From the NCBI GenBank assembly GCA_028710415.1, contig JAQTUE010000001.1, positions 248,001-312,000 on the forward strand: DNA of 64,000 nt, given 5' to 3'. The position numbers and the translations under genes were made by a program. Within the stretch, counting starts at the first letter, position 1. The number at the start of each line of letters is the position of its first letter. This DNA comes from Paludibacter sp. (lineage in GTDB: Bacteria > Bacteroidota > Bacteroidia > Bacteroidales > Paludibacteraceae). Below the pieces are notes generated by a model. It saw nothing but the letters and a program-made list of their open reading frames with translations, did not search any database and was not told the origin of the DNA. This document shows, piece after piece, positions 26,076 through 34,387 of this stretch.

Positions 26076-27716
26076 TTAGTTGATTAATGATAATAATCGT
26101 TTCCCCGACGCTGAAATTATATACCGTTGTTCAGGATGTGTACTATTATCGGGATATTTCATTTCAATCCAACCAAATTCTAATAATGGGTCCAAATATT
26201 TCTTTCTATTAAACGATTGATTAGTCAAACCTATACTTTCAAATAATTCTTCTCTACTTATCCAAGACTCTAAAGAAAGAAGCATTTCTTTTACTTTAGC
26301 ATGTACAAAATGTTCAAGAATATATTCAGCTCCGTTAGTAGCTCCGTTAGTAGCTCCGTTAGTAGCTCCGTTAGTGTAATCTATTAAATCATCTATATCT
26401 TTAAATAATAAAGCATTAGCTCCGATACTAGCTCCGATACCAGCTCCGTTACCAACTTCGATAATTGCATTGGAAAATGCAGCATGAACAGGTATTGTAA
26501 CCAAAACATAAGTACTATCATCCGAATCAAAAACTGGTGCTGGAGAACCATTCTTTTCCATTGCATCGTAAATGGTTGGAAAACCTGTTCCACGGCCTTC
26601 TGTTAAATGAAGTTCTTTCAGAAAATCACCTATTCTGCGGTTGCGGTATTGTCGGGCAATAATCCTGCGGTTAGTACTTAGTATTTGTTTATTTACAGGA
26701 GGCATTGCAGCGGGATAGCTTAATATCTCTATCTTATCAGGCCATATCTGCACTTCTATTGGTGAACCAAGCTCATAACTTTTGTGATAAACAGCATTTG
26801 AAAGTGCTTCCTCTATAGCTGTAAATGGATAATTAAAGAAACGGTCTGCCTCTGCTCTGCCAGGATGCTTTATTACCTTTTCGGAAATAATATTGGATTG
26901 AATAAACGAGAGGGCATCACGTAATTGTTTTTGCAACTGCCCTTTAAAATAATGTTCGGTAAAATTCGTGCTCGATTTATCTTTATGCCATACTAACTCA
27001 ATCCATGAACGAGGGAAAAACCTTTCAGGTTCTTTGTTGAAAAACAATAAGCCTGCATTGACAGGACGAATATCTTCATTGGCACCTTTTGCTATTAGCA
27101 TTGCACGGCATAAATCTGCAAATGGCATTGTCTTGCTTTCTTCAAACAAATCACTTTTCACTTCCTGAAGATGAGCCTGAATGATTCCTAAATCAAGGTC
27201 TTGAATGCCTGCACGGTTATTGATTCTGTCATCAAAAGGTATACGGGCAGTTAATTCCTGAAGTTGCCTTAAATAATCGTCCTTAGCCTGTATACTGCGT
27301 GAACCAACCCTGATATAATTATAATAGGGAGCACCTTTACCCAATGTGAGAGGAGCACTATACGGACGGTTATCTCCGGCAGGACACCAAAGCACCAGGA
27401 TATGTTTGCCATGAAGTACATAAGGTTGACATATCGGAAAGTAAGTAGGCGAAATTCTGTTTCCTAACTGAACAATTTCACCCTGTATGGCATCTAACTG
27501 GTTTTGGAGTAATCCAATCGGGGGTATAACAGGTTGACCATCGTTTTCAGCAATACCTATAATAATATAACCACCACCCCAGTTGTTTAAATCGTTGGCA
27601 AAGGCACAAAGAATGTGAATAACCTCTTCGGGATTCCAGCCTTGCTTAAATTCAAGACGTTCCCATTCAACCGTGCGACCGTGCACTAAATCTTCAATAT
27701 TTACCGGGAGTGCCAT
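26076..27716 (-). CDS. AlbA_2/Schlafen domain protein with HATPase-like domain
   Basis: 546 residues. The N-terminal AlbA_2 (Schlafen-type) domain has EWERLEFKQGWNPEEV and GGGYIIIGIAENDG. Residues about 290-410 are the HATPase_c_4-like part (FTAIEEALSNAVYHKSYE, PDKIEILSYPAAMP, RNRRIGDFLKELHLTEGRGTG), often annotated RecG-like transcription regulator. After a linker of short repeats (residues about 415-455) a winged-helix domain follows (SREELFESIGLTNQSFNRKKY). Such proteins are thought to be regulators or defence-linked ATPases. It lies near the TIR gene cluster on the same strand but is separated from it by a YIP1-like gene. Confidence 0.88.
   Translation of the reverse strand: MALPVNIEDLVHGRTVEWERLEFKQGWNPEEVIHILCAFANDLNNWGGGYIIIGIAENDGQPVIPPIGLLQNQLDAIQGEIVQLGNRISPTYFPICQPYVLHGKHILVLWCPAGDNRPYSAPLTLGKGAPYYNYIRVGSRSIQAKDDYLRQLQELTARIPFDDRINNRAGIQDLDLGIIQAHLQEVKSDLFEESKTMPFADLCRAMLIAKGANEDIRPVNAGLLFFNKEPERFFPRSWIELVWHKDKSSTNFTEHYFKGQLQKQLRDALSFIQSNIISEKVIKHPGRAEADRFFNYPFTAIEEALSNAVYHKSYELGSPIEVQIWPDKIEILSYPAAMPPVNKQILSTNRRIIARQYRNRRIGDFLKELHLTEGRGTGFPTIYDAMEKNGSPAPVFDSDDSTYVLVTIPVHAAFSNAIIEVGNGAGIGASIGANALLFKDIDDLIDYTNGATNGATNGATNGAEYILEHFVHAKVKEMLLSLESWISREELFESIGLTNQSFNRKKYLDPLLEFGWIEMKYPDNSTHPEQRYIISASGKRLLSLIN
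26328..26465. repeat. Intragenic 12-bp tandem repeats in the AlbA_2 gene
   Basis: Four exact copies of AGCTCCGTTAGT at 26328-26375 encode TNGA repeats. A second block of degenerate 12-bp units at 26418-26465 encodes GAGIGASIGA-type sequence. The unit is a multiple of three, so copy-number change keeps the frame. Confidence 0.9.
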
Positions 27717-27847
27717 TATGTAAAATTTTAAGGTACTTGAGAAATTATATTGTTAATTGTCAGTTTTTAATAAATGTAGCTACTTCAATAATTAGTAGAT
27801 GTTACTAACTGCAAATAATCAGCCTTGCTTGAAAAAGCAGCAATTAT

Positions 27848-28519
27848 CTATCTGAAGAAATCACGAAGTATATACCCGATAGCACCCAGCGGCAAAAGCA
27901 CAGCAATAATGAGTATCCCCGGCAAGATCAGGTTCAGTATGGATTTCCAGATTGATAGTTTCTGTACTTCCGAGATTCCGATCACCAGGATAGCCAGTGT
28001 CCATACTCCAATAGCTATCTCTACAAAGGCCGACAACCCATAGAGGGAGATTGTCAAAAATCCTTTACCTAATATATCCAAATTGCTCTGGAATTCTTCA
28101 TTTCCAAACAGTACAATTCTCACGATAAGCACGAACAGGACTACCAGCGACGGAATCAGCGCATACGAAATCATCAGGAACAGCGATTTTGTGTTTCCGG
28201 CACCCTTCAGCCATTTACCCGTCCAACTCAGCAAGGCGGCATAGATATAGAAATAGAGCCAGCCAAAAATCCCTCCTCCCAGCACACAAACTATCAATAC
28301 ACTCCACAACGGCATCAGGTCTCCCAAATGCCTGTTCGATGCATTGTTCAGCACACTGGTTATCCCCCCGAGAATCAATAATCCCGTGGTGAATTTACTA
28401 TAATTGTGCTCCTGGATATATCTAAAAACCAGCCGGGGTGACATCCATATCTTTGTAAAGATTTCTTTATCACTTAACTGTATTGATTTGGGTTTGCTTT
28501 CTTCAAAAATGACTTCCAT
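27848..28519 (-). CDS. YIP1 family membrane protein
   Basis: 223 residues. A short soluble start (EIFTKIWMSPRLVFRYI) is followed by five membrane segments, the layout of the bacterial YIP1 family. The segment WMSPRLVFRYIQEHN is the usual entry motif. Function in bacteria is unknown. It is 124 bp downstream of the TIR operon on the same strand, without evidence of cotranscription. Confidence 0.8.
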   Translation of the reverse strand: MEVIFEESKPKSIQLSDKEIFTKIWMSPRLVFRYIQEHNYSKFTTGLLILGGITSVLNNASNRHLGDLMPLWSVLIVCVLGGGIFGWLYFYIYAALLSWTGKWLKGAGNTKSLFLMISYALIPSLVVLFVLIVRIVLFGNEEFQSNLDILGKGFLTISLYGLSAFVEIAIGVWTLAILVIGISEVQKLSIWKSILNLILPGILIIAVLLPLGAIGYILRDFFR

Positions 28520-28643
28520 TGTAATTTATAGTATATGTTTATATATCTATTTTACTTTAATCTTTATGGTAAATTTAATCTATGATGCAGATGTTTAATG
28601 CGTTATTTGTTATAATAACTCGTATAAAAATAAAACTTTAAGT

Positions 28644-29453
28644 TTAACTGATATACGATATTTGCATTTGAGCATTAACTATATTATAAAGCACATCTAA
28701 GGCATGAAGGGATTTATCTTTGTTTAGATAAAATTCTCTAGCCCATTTGTTTAATGTCTCTGAATCAATATCAATCAAATGATCTATATCTAAAGAGTGA
28801 GATATCTTCATGTCTTTCTCATATAAACTACCTATCCCAGTTTTACCTGTTGCAAAATTAGTTAATCGTAAATGTCTATATCTCAAAGGTCTGACTCGTT
28901 TTACTATTTTACTAAATACAATCTCAGAGTATATCCATGGAGATAATGTTTGATTTTCTATTTCTGATACCATAGTTGAGTTCGGAGTATTAATAAAGAA
29001 GAGACATTCTGTTTTATGAATCATTTTTTGTAATGCAGTAGAAAGCATCATGTGTACGTGGCTAGTTGATAAATTTCTTAAAGTATAGTTGTATGTATTT
29101 GTTTGATCATTATAACAATATCTTCCATCTATTTCTTTAATTAAATCATCTGCGCACCCCCATATTAAAGAATCTATAAATGAAGTTATCCCAAACACTT
29201 CAAGTAACCAACCAGAAAGTGTAATTGCCAATTCTTGATCTTTATGAGAATGTGAAATAAAAATATCGGTATTTACTTGGGGGAACCAATCTTCCTCCAT
29301 TTTTTCTCCATCTAATACACTGTCTGTTGAAATGTAATTATCAAGTGAATTAATTATTGTTTTTTTGTTTTCAGAATACAGTTCTAATCCTCTTTGATAA
29401 TATGAATCTTCATTCCCTTGAAAACGGGCTAATAATTTGAATCCATTATACAT
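28644..29453 (-). CDS. TIR-domain protein, subfamily A (A2)
   Basis: 269 residues from the ATG at 29453; a TTG at 29465 is in frame, but the homolog A1 also starts MYxGF at its ATG. A 60-residue N-terminal part precedes the TIR domain, which begins DIFISHSHKDQELA. It has FIDSLIWGCADDL, the subfamily signature STSHVHMMLS (about 129-138) and LSPWIYSE, where Glu177 in SxWxxxE matches the catalytic Glu of NAD-cleaving TIRs. It is about as similar to A1 as tandem paralogs that diverged long ago. It is the last gene of the TIR operon, 75 bp after B2. Probable NADase or cyclic-ADPR-type signal maker in antiphage defence (inference). Confidence 0.85.
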   Translation of the reverse strand: MYNGFKLLARFQGNEDSYYQRGLELYSENKKTIINSLDNYISTDSVLDGEKMEEDWFPQVNTDIFISHSHKDQELAITLSGWLLEVFGITSFIDSLIWGCADDLIKEIDGRYCYNDQTNTYNYTLRNLSTSHVHMMLSTALQKMIHKTECLFFINTPNSTMVSEIENQTLSPWIYSEIVFSKIVKRVRPLRYRHLRLTNFATGKTGIGSLYEKDMKISHSLDIDHLIDIDSETLNKWAREFYLNKDKSLHALDVLYNIVNAQMQISYIS

Positions 29454-29528
29454 TTTAATTCTCAATTATAAGTTGTTTGGAAAAAATCAATTTTATTATT
29501 CAATTCCATATCTTTTATGGAATATTAT

Positions 29529-30713
29529 CTACTTGTTTAACCAGTCAGACAGGCGAATGGCACTACCATTATCGTTCACATAAATTACTCCCTCAACTAA
29601 ATATGCTTTTGGATAGATATCCAAATATGGAGGTTTATCTACATCAAAATCTAGAATAAATACACATACCTTTTTTTCTAAAGCATGAAAGTATCCTAAT
29701 TCCCAAGGAGCCCATTTTGAATTAAAACTTGAACTTGAATGTATATACATTAGAGCATTTGACGATTTTAATCTTTCAATGATGACTTTTGCTGTATCTA
29801 CATTTGTCAACTCTCGACTTAAGGCATCTCTATCATTTACCCAATCGATATATACATTTAAATCTTCAGAATTCAACGAAGATTTCAACTTCAATAATTC
29901 CTCTTTATCAATCGAGCTGTGAGACAAAAAAAGATCATAGGTTTTCATTTGCTCTAACTGTGAGTTATAAATAAAATTGATAAGTGCATCTGGTGTATTA
30001 ATTTGTTGTGGAACTATTAAATCTCCAGCTCTTTTTTTACCCTTTCTGTTTTTTCTTAACCGAACTTCCTTAATTCCGAATTTTTGTAATGTAAGAAAAG
30101 CTAAATGCCTCAAGTGATAATTTCTTTCACTTGCATTTACTTTATGAAGAAATTTGATGGTTTGAGGGCTTTTGTATAATGATGCTTCTTTAATTACAGC
30201 ATATCTTCGGTCAACATCCTGCGGATTACATCTCTTACATTCAAAATACGCTTTTATAAAATAATTTGTGTATTCAGGAGTCGTTTTTTGAACAAATAAA
30301 AGGTTATCCTTTTGGACTTGTTTCCGCTTGTTGACCCTATTCTCGCACTCTCTTAATAACTGTTCTCTTAACTGATTCCGCTTGTCAGGATTTAAGATTA
30401 TTCCATATTCATGTTTATTTCGAAGACTTTTTACATTCTGATTTATGAGTGAGATGATAAACTCATTTGGTTGTGGAAAAAAATATCTTTTGGGAAATCC
30501 TTTCTTAGCCAAACCTTCATCCATTCTATTATATTCCTGATATTTTGAGCATAAATCATCCCATAAATTTGAAAACAAAGATTTAAACTCTGATACAAAA
30601 TCAACGTTTTCAAATCCGATTGGCATGACAGCTCCTACATTCTGTATCGGTTTTTTAAATTTCCTTTTAAAAAGAACACACTCGTTGTTGTATATACGTT
30701 TTGTTTTTCCCAA
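29529..30713 (-). CDS. TIR-domain protein with long N-terminal domain, subfamily B (B2)
   Basis: 394 residues if the TTG at 30713 is used; this lies 6 bp after the stop of the membrane protein and an in-frame TAA precedes it, so the next choice is ATG at 30626. Residues about 30-250 are helical and unrecognised, with a HEAT-like stretch near 170-215. The TIR domain (about 259-394) has YDLFLSHSSIDKEEL, NVYIDWVNDRD and SFNSKWAPWELG, giving catalytic Glu338 in the SxWxxxE motif. The N-terminal part may sense a phage signal (inference). Second half of a repeated B-A gene order. Confidence 0.83.
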   Translation of the reverse strand: MGKTKRIYNNECVLFKRKFKKPIQNVGAVMPIGFENVDFVSEFKSLFSNLWDDLCSKYQEYNRMDEGLAKKGFPKRYFFPQPNEFIISLINQNVKSLRNKHEYGIILNPDKRNQLREQLLRECENRVNKRKQVQKDNLLFVQKTTPEYTNYFIKAYFECKRCNPQDVDRRYAVIKEASLYKSPQTIKFLHKVNASERNYHLRHLAFLTLQKFGIKEVRLRKNRKGKKRAGDLIVPQQINTPDALINFIYNSQLEQMKTYDLFLSHSSIDKEELLKLKSSLNSEDLNVYIDWVNDRDALSRELTNVDTAKVIIERLKSSNALMYIHSSSSFNSKWAPWELGYFHALEKKVCVFILDFDVDKPPYLDIYPKAYLVEGVIYVNDNGSAIRLSDWLNK

Positions 30714-30719
30714 TAGAAT

Positions 30720-31199
30720 TTACATTTTAGTTAGGAAATATATAAAACAAATAATTGAACCATAAAACGGAAGTGTTGAAAACGAAATGATTGCCCCTAA
30801 TGTATTTATTAGCTGTTTAAAAAATTTCTTTATTGTAGCCCAAATAACTACCCAAAATTTATCACCACTTTTATCCTTCACTAAAAAAATGTCCTTTGAA
30901 ATATCTGTGCCATTATTGATTTTCGCAATCAACTCAGCTTGCTTTTTTGTGAAACCACGCTCCAATCCTAGATAAAAACAATCAAGAAAGAAAAATAAAG
31001 CTACCGGAATATATGCAATCCACATATTACATATACACAGTTTTTTATCAGCCAGTAATACTAAAATTGCAGCCAGAATTGTAATTGTCAATGTTTTGCA
31101 ACTGGCACTGTTTGCAGCCATTCTGTTTATTATGCCTTGTTGCATATTAATATGTGCAACCACAGCAGTGTTAGCTTTTGTGTCTAATATTGTTCCCAT
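30720..31199 (-). CDS. Small membrane protein inside the TIR operon
   Basis: 159 residues. The N-terminus has INMQQGIINRMAANSASCKT, a pattern I have met in a widespread family of small bacterial membrane proteins. Two adjoining membrane helices (about 34-50 and 56-76), a charged cytoplasmic middle with YLGLERGFTKKQ, and a C-terminal hydrophobic stretch (about 133-157) follow. It starts 6 bp after A1 and ends 6 bp before B2, so coupled translation is likely. By position it could be the membrane effector or anchor of the TIR proteins, as membrane proteins are in some Thoeris and CBASS types; this is inference. Confidence 0.8.
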   Translation of the reverse strand: MGTILDTKANTAVVAHINMQQGIINRMAANSASCKTLTITILAAILVLLADKKLCICNMWIAYIPVALFFFLDCFYLGLERGFTKKQAELIAKINNGTDISKDIFLVKDKSGDKFWVVIWATIKKFFKQLINTLGAIISFSTLPFYGSIICFIYFLTKM

Positions 31200-31205
31200 A
31201 ATTTT

Positions 31206-32024
31206 TTATTTATTACTAATTAATTCGTATAGTTTATCCAAAGCAAATTTTGTGAAGTCAGGAGAGTGATAATCATCATATGGCCAATTATCTTCCCACC
31301 ATTGCAAATCTCTTTTTCTGAGTTTTATTAAGTGGTCTGTATTAATAATATACTCAAGATTCAATTCTTTTTTCCTTTCTGTTATCGAAAAGGATTCAAC
31401 AATTATAACTGGGCGATATTCCGATACGTCTTTTTTTCTTATTAAACTTGTCATTGCTATCTCTGTATAAATCCAAGGAGATTGTGTTTTTGTAGAGACA
31501 ACATCGTAAGGGGTTATTGAGTTTGGAGTATTTAAAAAGAATATACATTCACAATTATCAATCATGCTTGTAAGTGCATTTGACAACATCATGTGTACGT
31601 GGCTTGTTGAGTAATTACGATCTTTGTAATTGTAAGACACAATTTTGTTATTCTCTCTAATTGAACAATATTCATTGTCTATCAGTTTTAAGAGATCATC
31701 TGCAAACCCCCAAACGCAAGAATCAATAAAAGCAGTCAACCCAAATTTTATTTTCAACCAACCAGCCAAGCTTATAGCAAACTCCTTATCCTTATGTGAA
31801 TGGGATATAAAAACATTGGCGTGTATTTTGGGAAACCAGTTTGCTTGCATAGCAGTACCATCTATTGCACCATTAGGAAGTTTAAACTTTGTAATCTCAT
31901 TTTGGATAACATTTTTATCTTGAGTATACAGTTTGTTCCCAATTGTATAATAATTATTTTTGAGATTTAGTCTATAATTAGGAAAATCCTCCTTGCTAAT
32001 TTTAATTTCAAATCCTTTATACAT
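31206..32024 (-). CDS. TIR-domain protein, subfamily A (A1)
   Basis: 272 residues from the ATG at 32024, 5 bp after the B1 stop; a TTG at 32048 would overlap B1 and is less likely. The TIR domain begins NVFISHSHKDKEFAISLAGWL, with FIDSCVWGFADDL, the signature STSHVHMMLSNAL near residue 139 and QSPWIYTE with Glu188 in SxWxxxE. The last 80 residues are specific to this subfamily (NTDHLIKL is shared with A2 as DIDHLIDI). The His-rich TSHVHMM block is not a usual TIR element. Confidence 0.85.
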   Translation of the reverse strand: MYKGFEIKISKEDFPNYRLNLKNNYYTIGNKLYTQDKNVIQNEITKFKLPNGAIDGTAMQANWFPKIHANVFISHSHKDKEFAISLAGWLKIKFGLTAFIDSCVWGFADDLLKLIDNEYCSIRENNKIVSYNYKDRNYSTSHVHMMLSNALTSMIDNCECIFFLNTPNSITPYDVVSTKTQSPWIYTEIAMTSLIRKKDVSEYRPVIIVESFSITERKKELNLEYIINTDHLIKLRKRDLQWWEDNWPYDDYHSPDFTKFALDKLYELISNK

Positions 32025-32029
32025 AAAAA

Positions 32030-32692
32030 CTATTTTGAGCGTAACCAATCTTCTAATTTAATCAATACTTTAATAATTTCTTCACTATGATCATCTTGTA
32101 TTTGAACATAATAACCTTTTGGTATTCTACCTTTAGCAGGTTTATTCCCAAATTGTAAAACATAGGTAATGCAACCATCAATTTCTTGCATTAGGACATG
32201 ATATGAACTGCCATCTTCATATTGTATAGTTGGGTAAAGCTCAATATATTCATTACCGGAGTAGTCTGAGTAATTTCTCTTAATGGGTAATATTGCAAGA
32301 TTTGCATCTTCATGTTTACGAACATCTCCAATACCCAACTCCCAATTACACCATTTTGAATTTATAGCTCCCTCAGTACCCACTAAAATAAACTTATCAC
32401 TTTTTTCAATCTTATCCTTAATTCTTTCAGCCGTTTTTGAACATGTTTTTTTTGGCATTCCTTCATCCATCCAGTCAATATAAACATCAACTCCACAACT
32501 TTTTATCAGATTAATTGTTTGTTCTAGAAGTTTTAGTTCATCGTGTTTATGTGATAGAAATACTATTGGTTTATTTTTTGATTTACCTTGATTAAAAGAT
32601 TCTCTTGCATTTTTAGTACGCGTTCTTTCTTCATTTATTGATACATAACTTTGACTAAAGGATTGGTATAATTGACTTTCAGATATTATCAT
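32030..32692 (-). CDS. TIR-domain protein, subfamily B (B1)
   Basis: 220 residues, first gene of the operon. A short basic N-terminus leads to the TIR domain at about 42 (PIVFLSHKHDELKLL), with VDVYIDWMDEGMP and INSKWCNWELG; Glu118 in SxWxxxE is the expected catalytic residue. The domain resembles that of B2 but has no N-terminal extension; the C-terminus ends LIKLEDWLRSK, like the ending of B2 (IRLSDWLNK). The AT-rich composition of the whole operon differs from the flanking housekeeping genes and hints at transfer. Confidence 0.85.
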   Translation of the reverse strand: MIISESQLYQSFSQSYVSINEERTRTKNARESFNQGKSKNKPIVFLSHKHDELKLLEQTINLIKSCGVDVYIDWMDEGMPKKTCSKTAERIKDKIEKSDKFILVGTEGAINSKWCNWELGIGDVRKHEDANLAILPIKRNYSDYSGNEYIELYPTIQYEDGSSYHVLMQEIDGCITYVLQFGNKPAKGRIPKGYYVQIQDDHSEEIIKVLIKLEDWLRSK

Positions 32693-32845
32693 ATTTCATT
32701 AATTTTATTTCGCCCTCCAAAAATACTACAATTATTTATTTCTTAACACAATTAAGTCAAATAGTTTTAAACATTCTAAAAGAATCCCCTATTTAAACAA
32801 AAAACACCGCACAGACACTTGGCCTGAACGATATTTCGCTTAGTA

Positions 32846-32905
32846 ATCCTCAAATCGTACGCGGTAAACCTCAAAACGTACGCAGTACTTTTGAGCGTCT
32901 TCTTA
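32846..32905. repeat. Imperfect palindromic repeat shared with the glycosylase gene
   Basis: TCAAATCGTACGCGG and TCAAAACGTACGCAGTAC followed by TTTTGAGCGTCTTCTT. Positions 32865-32903 match 33222-33260, inside the coding sequence of the next gene, nearly base for base. Confidence 0.8.
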
Positions 32906-32937
32906 ATGTTTTCTTAAAATATCCATGTGTATTTCCT

Positions 32938-33753
32938 TTAAACTCCCTGAAACGCCTGAATATACTTTTCAATATACGCTTCCTTTGTTTTCGCCTTGTA
33001 TTGCATGATATACCTCGGGTGTTCCAGTGACACAATTTTTTTGAAGAATCCGTAGCGGGCATTCAGTTCGTTCAGGAATTTCTCATTCTTACCGGTTCCC
33101 AGGCAGAAGCACACATCCCGTTCCACCCCAAAGCCCAGTTGCGTTTGCAGGCTTTCCACCATAAAATCGTACACGGCAGCAGTAAGTTCCCGGCTGTCGT
33201 AATAATTGTAATTCACCTCCTTAAACTTCAAATCATACGCAGTACCTTTGAGCGTCTGGTTGCTCGGAAAAACGCTTTCGTGTACTTCGTACGACGAAAG
33301 GTTTTTTGAAAGGTTTTTCGTATGATTTGTAGATTGGTTTTTTGAAGTGTTTGCAGAAAGGCTTGTAAACCCCAGCGGGCATACTGCACTGATGTAAAAC
33401 CGGCTGTAGAATGCTTCCTCCCCGCCAAAAGCCCGTATCATGTCGTACACAAACACCGAGGAAGGTTCGTGCGCCATGGGTCCGTTGTAGGATATGCCAC
33501 ACTGAAGGGTCAGGTGTTTCGGGTCGGTAAACGGAATACCCGTCAGCCCAGCCCCAAACCGTCCGGGGTTAATTCCCAGGATTAGGTGCCGCGGGTTATG
33601 GTCGTTGTAGTATTTCCTGTAGAAAGTCGCCGAAATCTCCGGGGTCTCTTCCCTTTCCCGGAACGGGTTCATGATCCGAATCCCTTCGGGCAGGATGCCT
33701 TTAAAATCCAGCGTGCGGTTAAATGCGATAATTTTGTCTGCCAGTGTTTCCAT
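32938..33753 (-). CDS. SMUG2-type uracil-DNA glycosylase-like protein (DUF4918)
   Basis: 271 residues. INPGRFGAGLTGIPFTD (Asn-Pro of the UDG motif A), YNGPMAHEPSSVFVYDMI and the late SLEHPRYIMQY motif place it in the SMUG2/DUF4918 branch of uracil-DNA glycosylases, which cut damaged bases from DNA. A block of about 50 low-complexity residues rich in Asn, Ser and Lys interrupts the usually short link between CPLGFT and NYNYYD. Its DNA (about 33222-33365) is made of dispersed repeats. The frame stays open, so the enzyme may still fold with a loop insertion. Confidence 0.86.
   Translation of the reverse strand: METLADKIIAFNRTLDFKGILPEGIRIMNPFREREETPEISATFYRKYYNDHNPRHLILGINPGRFGAGLTGIPFTDPKHLTLQCGISYNGPMAHEPSSVFVYDMIRAFGGEEAFYSRFYISAVCPLGFTSLSANTSKNQSTNHTKNLSKNLSSYEVHESVFPSNQTLKGTAYDLKFKEVNYNYYDSRELTAAVYDFMVESLQTQLGFGVERDVCFCLGTGKNEKFLNELNARYGFFKKIVSLEHPRYIMQYKAKTKEAYIEKYIQAFQGV
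33222..33307. repeat. Repeat elements inside the glycosylase coding sequence
   Basis: 33222-33260 matches the intergenic copy 32865-32903. 33271-33307 (AACGCTTTCGTGT and ACGACGAAAGGTTTTTT) matches 36774-36812. Each piece is hairpin-forming, and both lie within the inserted low-complexity segment. Confidence 0.85.
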
Positions 33754-34135
33754 GCCTGTAATCTGGGAAATTCATTTATAAACAGTTAGAACATTCCGGT
33801 ATATCCTTAAAATTCTAACGTAATTTATTTTAAAACCGGAATCTATGCCTTATTGTTCTTGTTTCTGCGATTTTGCTGACCTCAGCAAAATGGTAAGGTG
33901 AGACATTACTTAGGAAAAAAATATTTTAAGGGGGTAAATGCTTTTTTATAGCTCAAAATAGCATTTTATGTTTAAAATCTACCGGATTTTAGTTTTCTAT
34001 TTCCAGTCAATCCCCTGTTTTTCAAAAAGAAAACCTGTCCCGCATAGCGTTTTGATCAGAGGATAACAGGGTCACTTTCCGTTACTTTCTATCCGTCTTA
34101 AAAGGTTCTGAACATTGTCTGCATTTGGTCTTAGT
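33754..34135. other. Intergenic region, no gene seen
   Basis: AT-rich; nothing coding. TTCAAAAAGAAAACCTG at 34021-34037 resembles 3392-3407, in both cases shortly upstream of an 11-bp-periodic array. Confidence 0.4.
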
Positions 34136-34270
34136 ATCGAGGGGGCATCGAGGGGGCATCGAGGGGGTATCGAGGGGGTATCGAGGGCCTTTCGAGGGGG
34201 TATCGAGGGCCCTGGCCCTCCGAACCCCCTCGAATCCCCTACCAAACCCTCACTATAGGCCCTCTATACC
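34136..34270. repeat. 11-bp-periodic G-rich hairpin, copy 3
   Basis: Seven 11-bp units of ATCGAGGGGGC type occupy 34136-34212. A C-rich right arm (GGCCCTCCGAACCCCCTCGA) begins at 34214, pairs back onto the array and fades by about 34270. Runs of five G with short spacers make a G-quadruplex likely on the plus strand. The turn differs from copies 1 and 2. Confidence 0.8.
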
Positions 34271-34387
34271 AAAAACAGAACCAGAAGGACAGAAAAAGGA
34301 GTAAGAGGTAAGAGGCAAGGAGTAAGTAAAATGCAAGATGTCAGGTAACCAGACGATTACATTCAAATCTGACAACTTCAAAAAAAA

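Noticed and set aside
26076..27716. RecG helicase
   Set aside because: The RecG-like label comes from the HATPase/AlbA_2 family name only; no helicase motifs (Walker A with DExx) are present.
28644..32692. TIR cluster as a canonical Thoeris system
   Set aside because: No ThsA-type gene (SIR2 plus SLOG) and no macro-domain effector is adjacent; the TIR subfamily pairing does not match the type I or II gene order as known to me.
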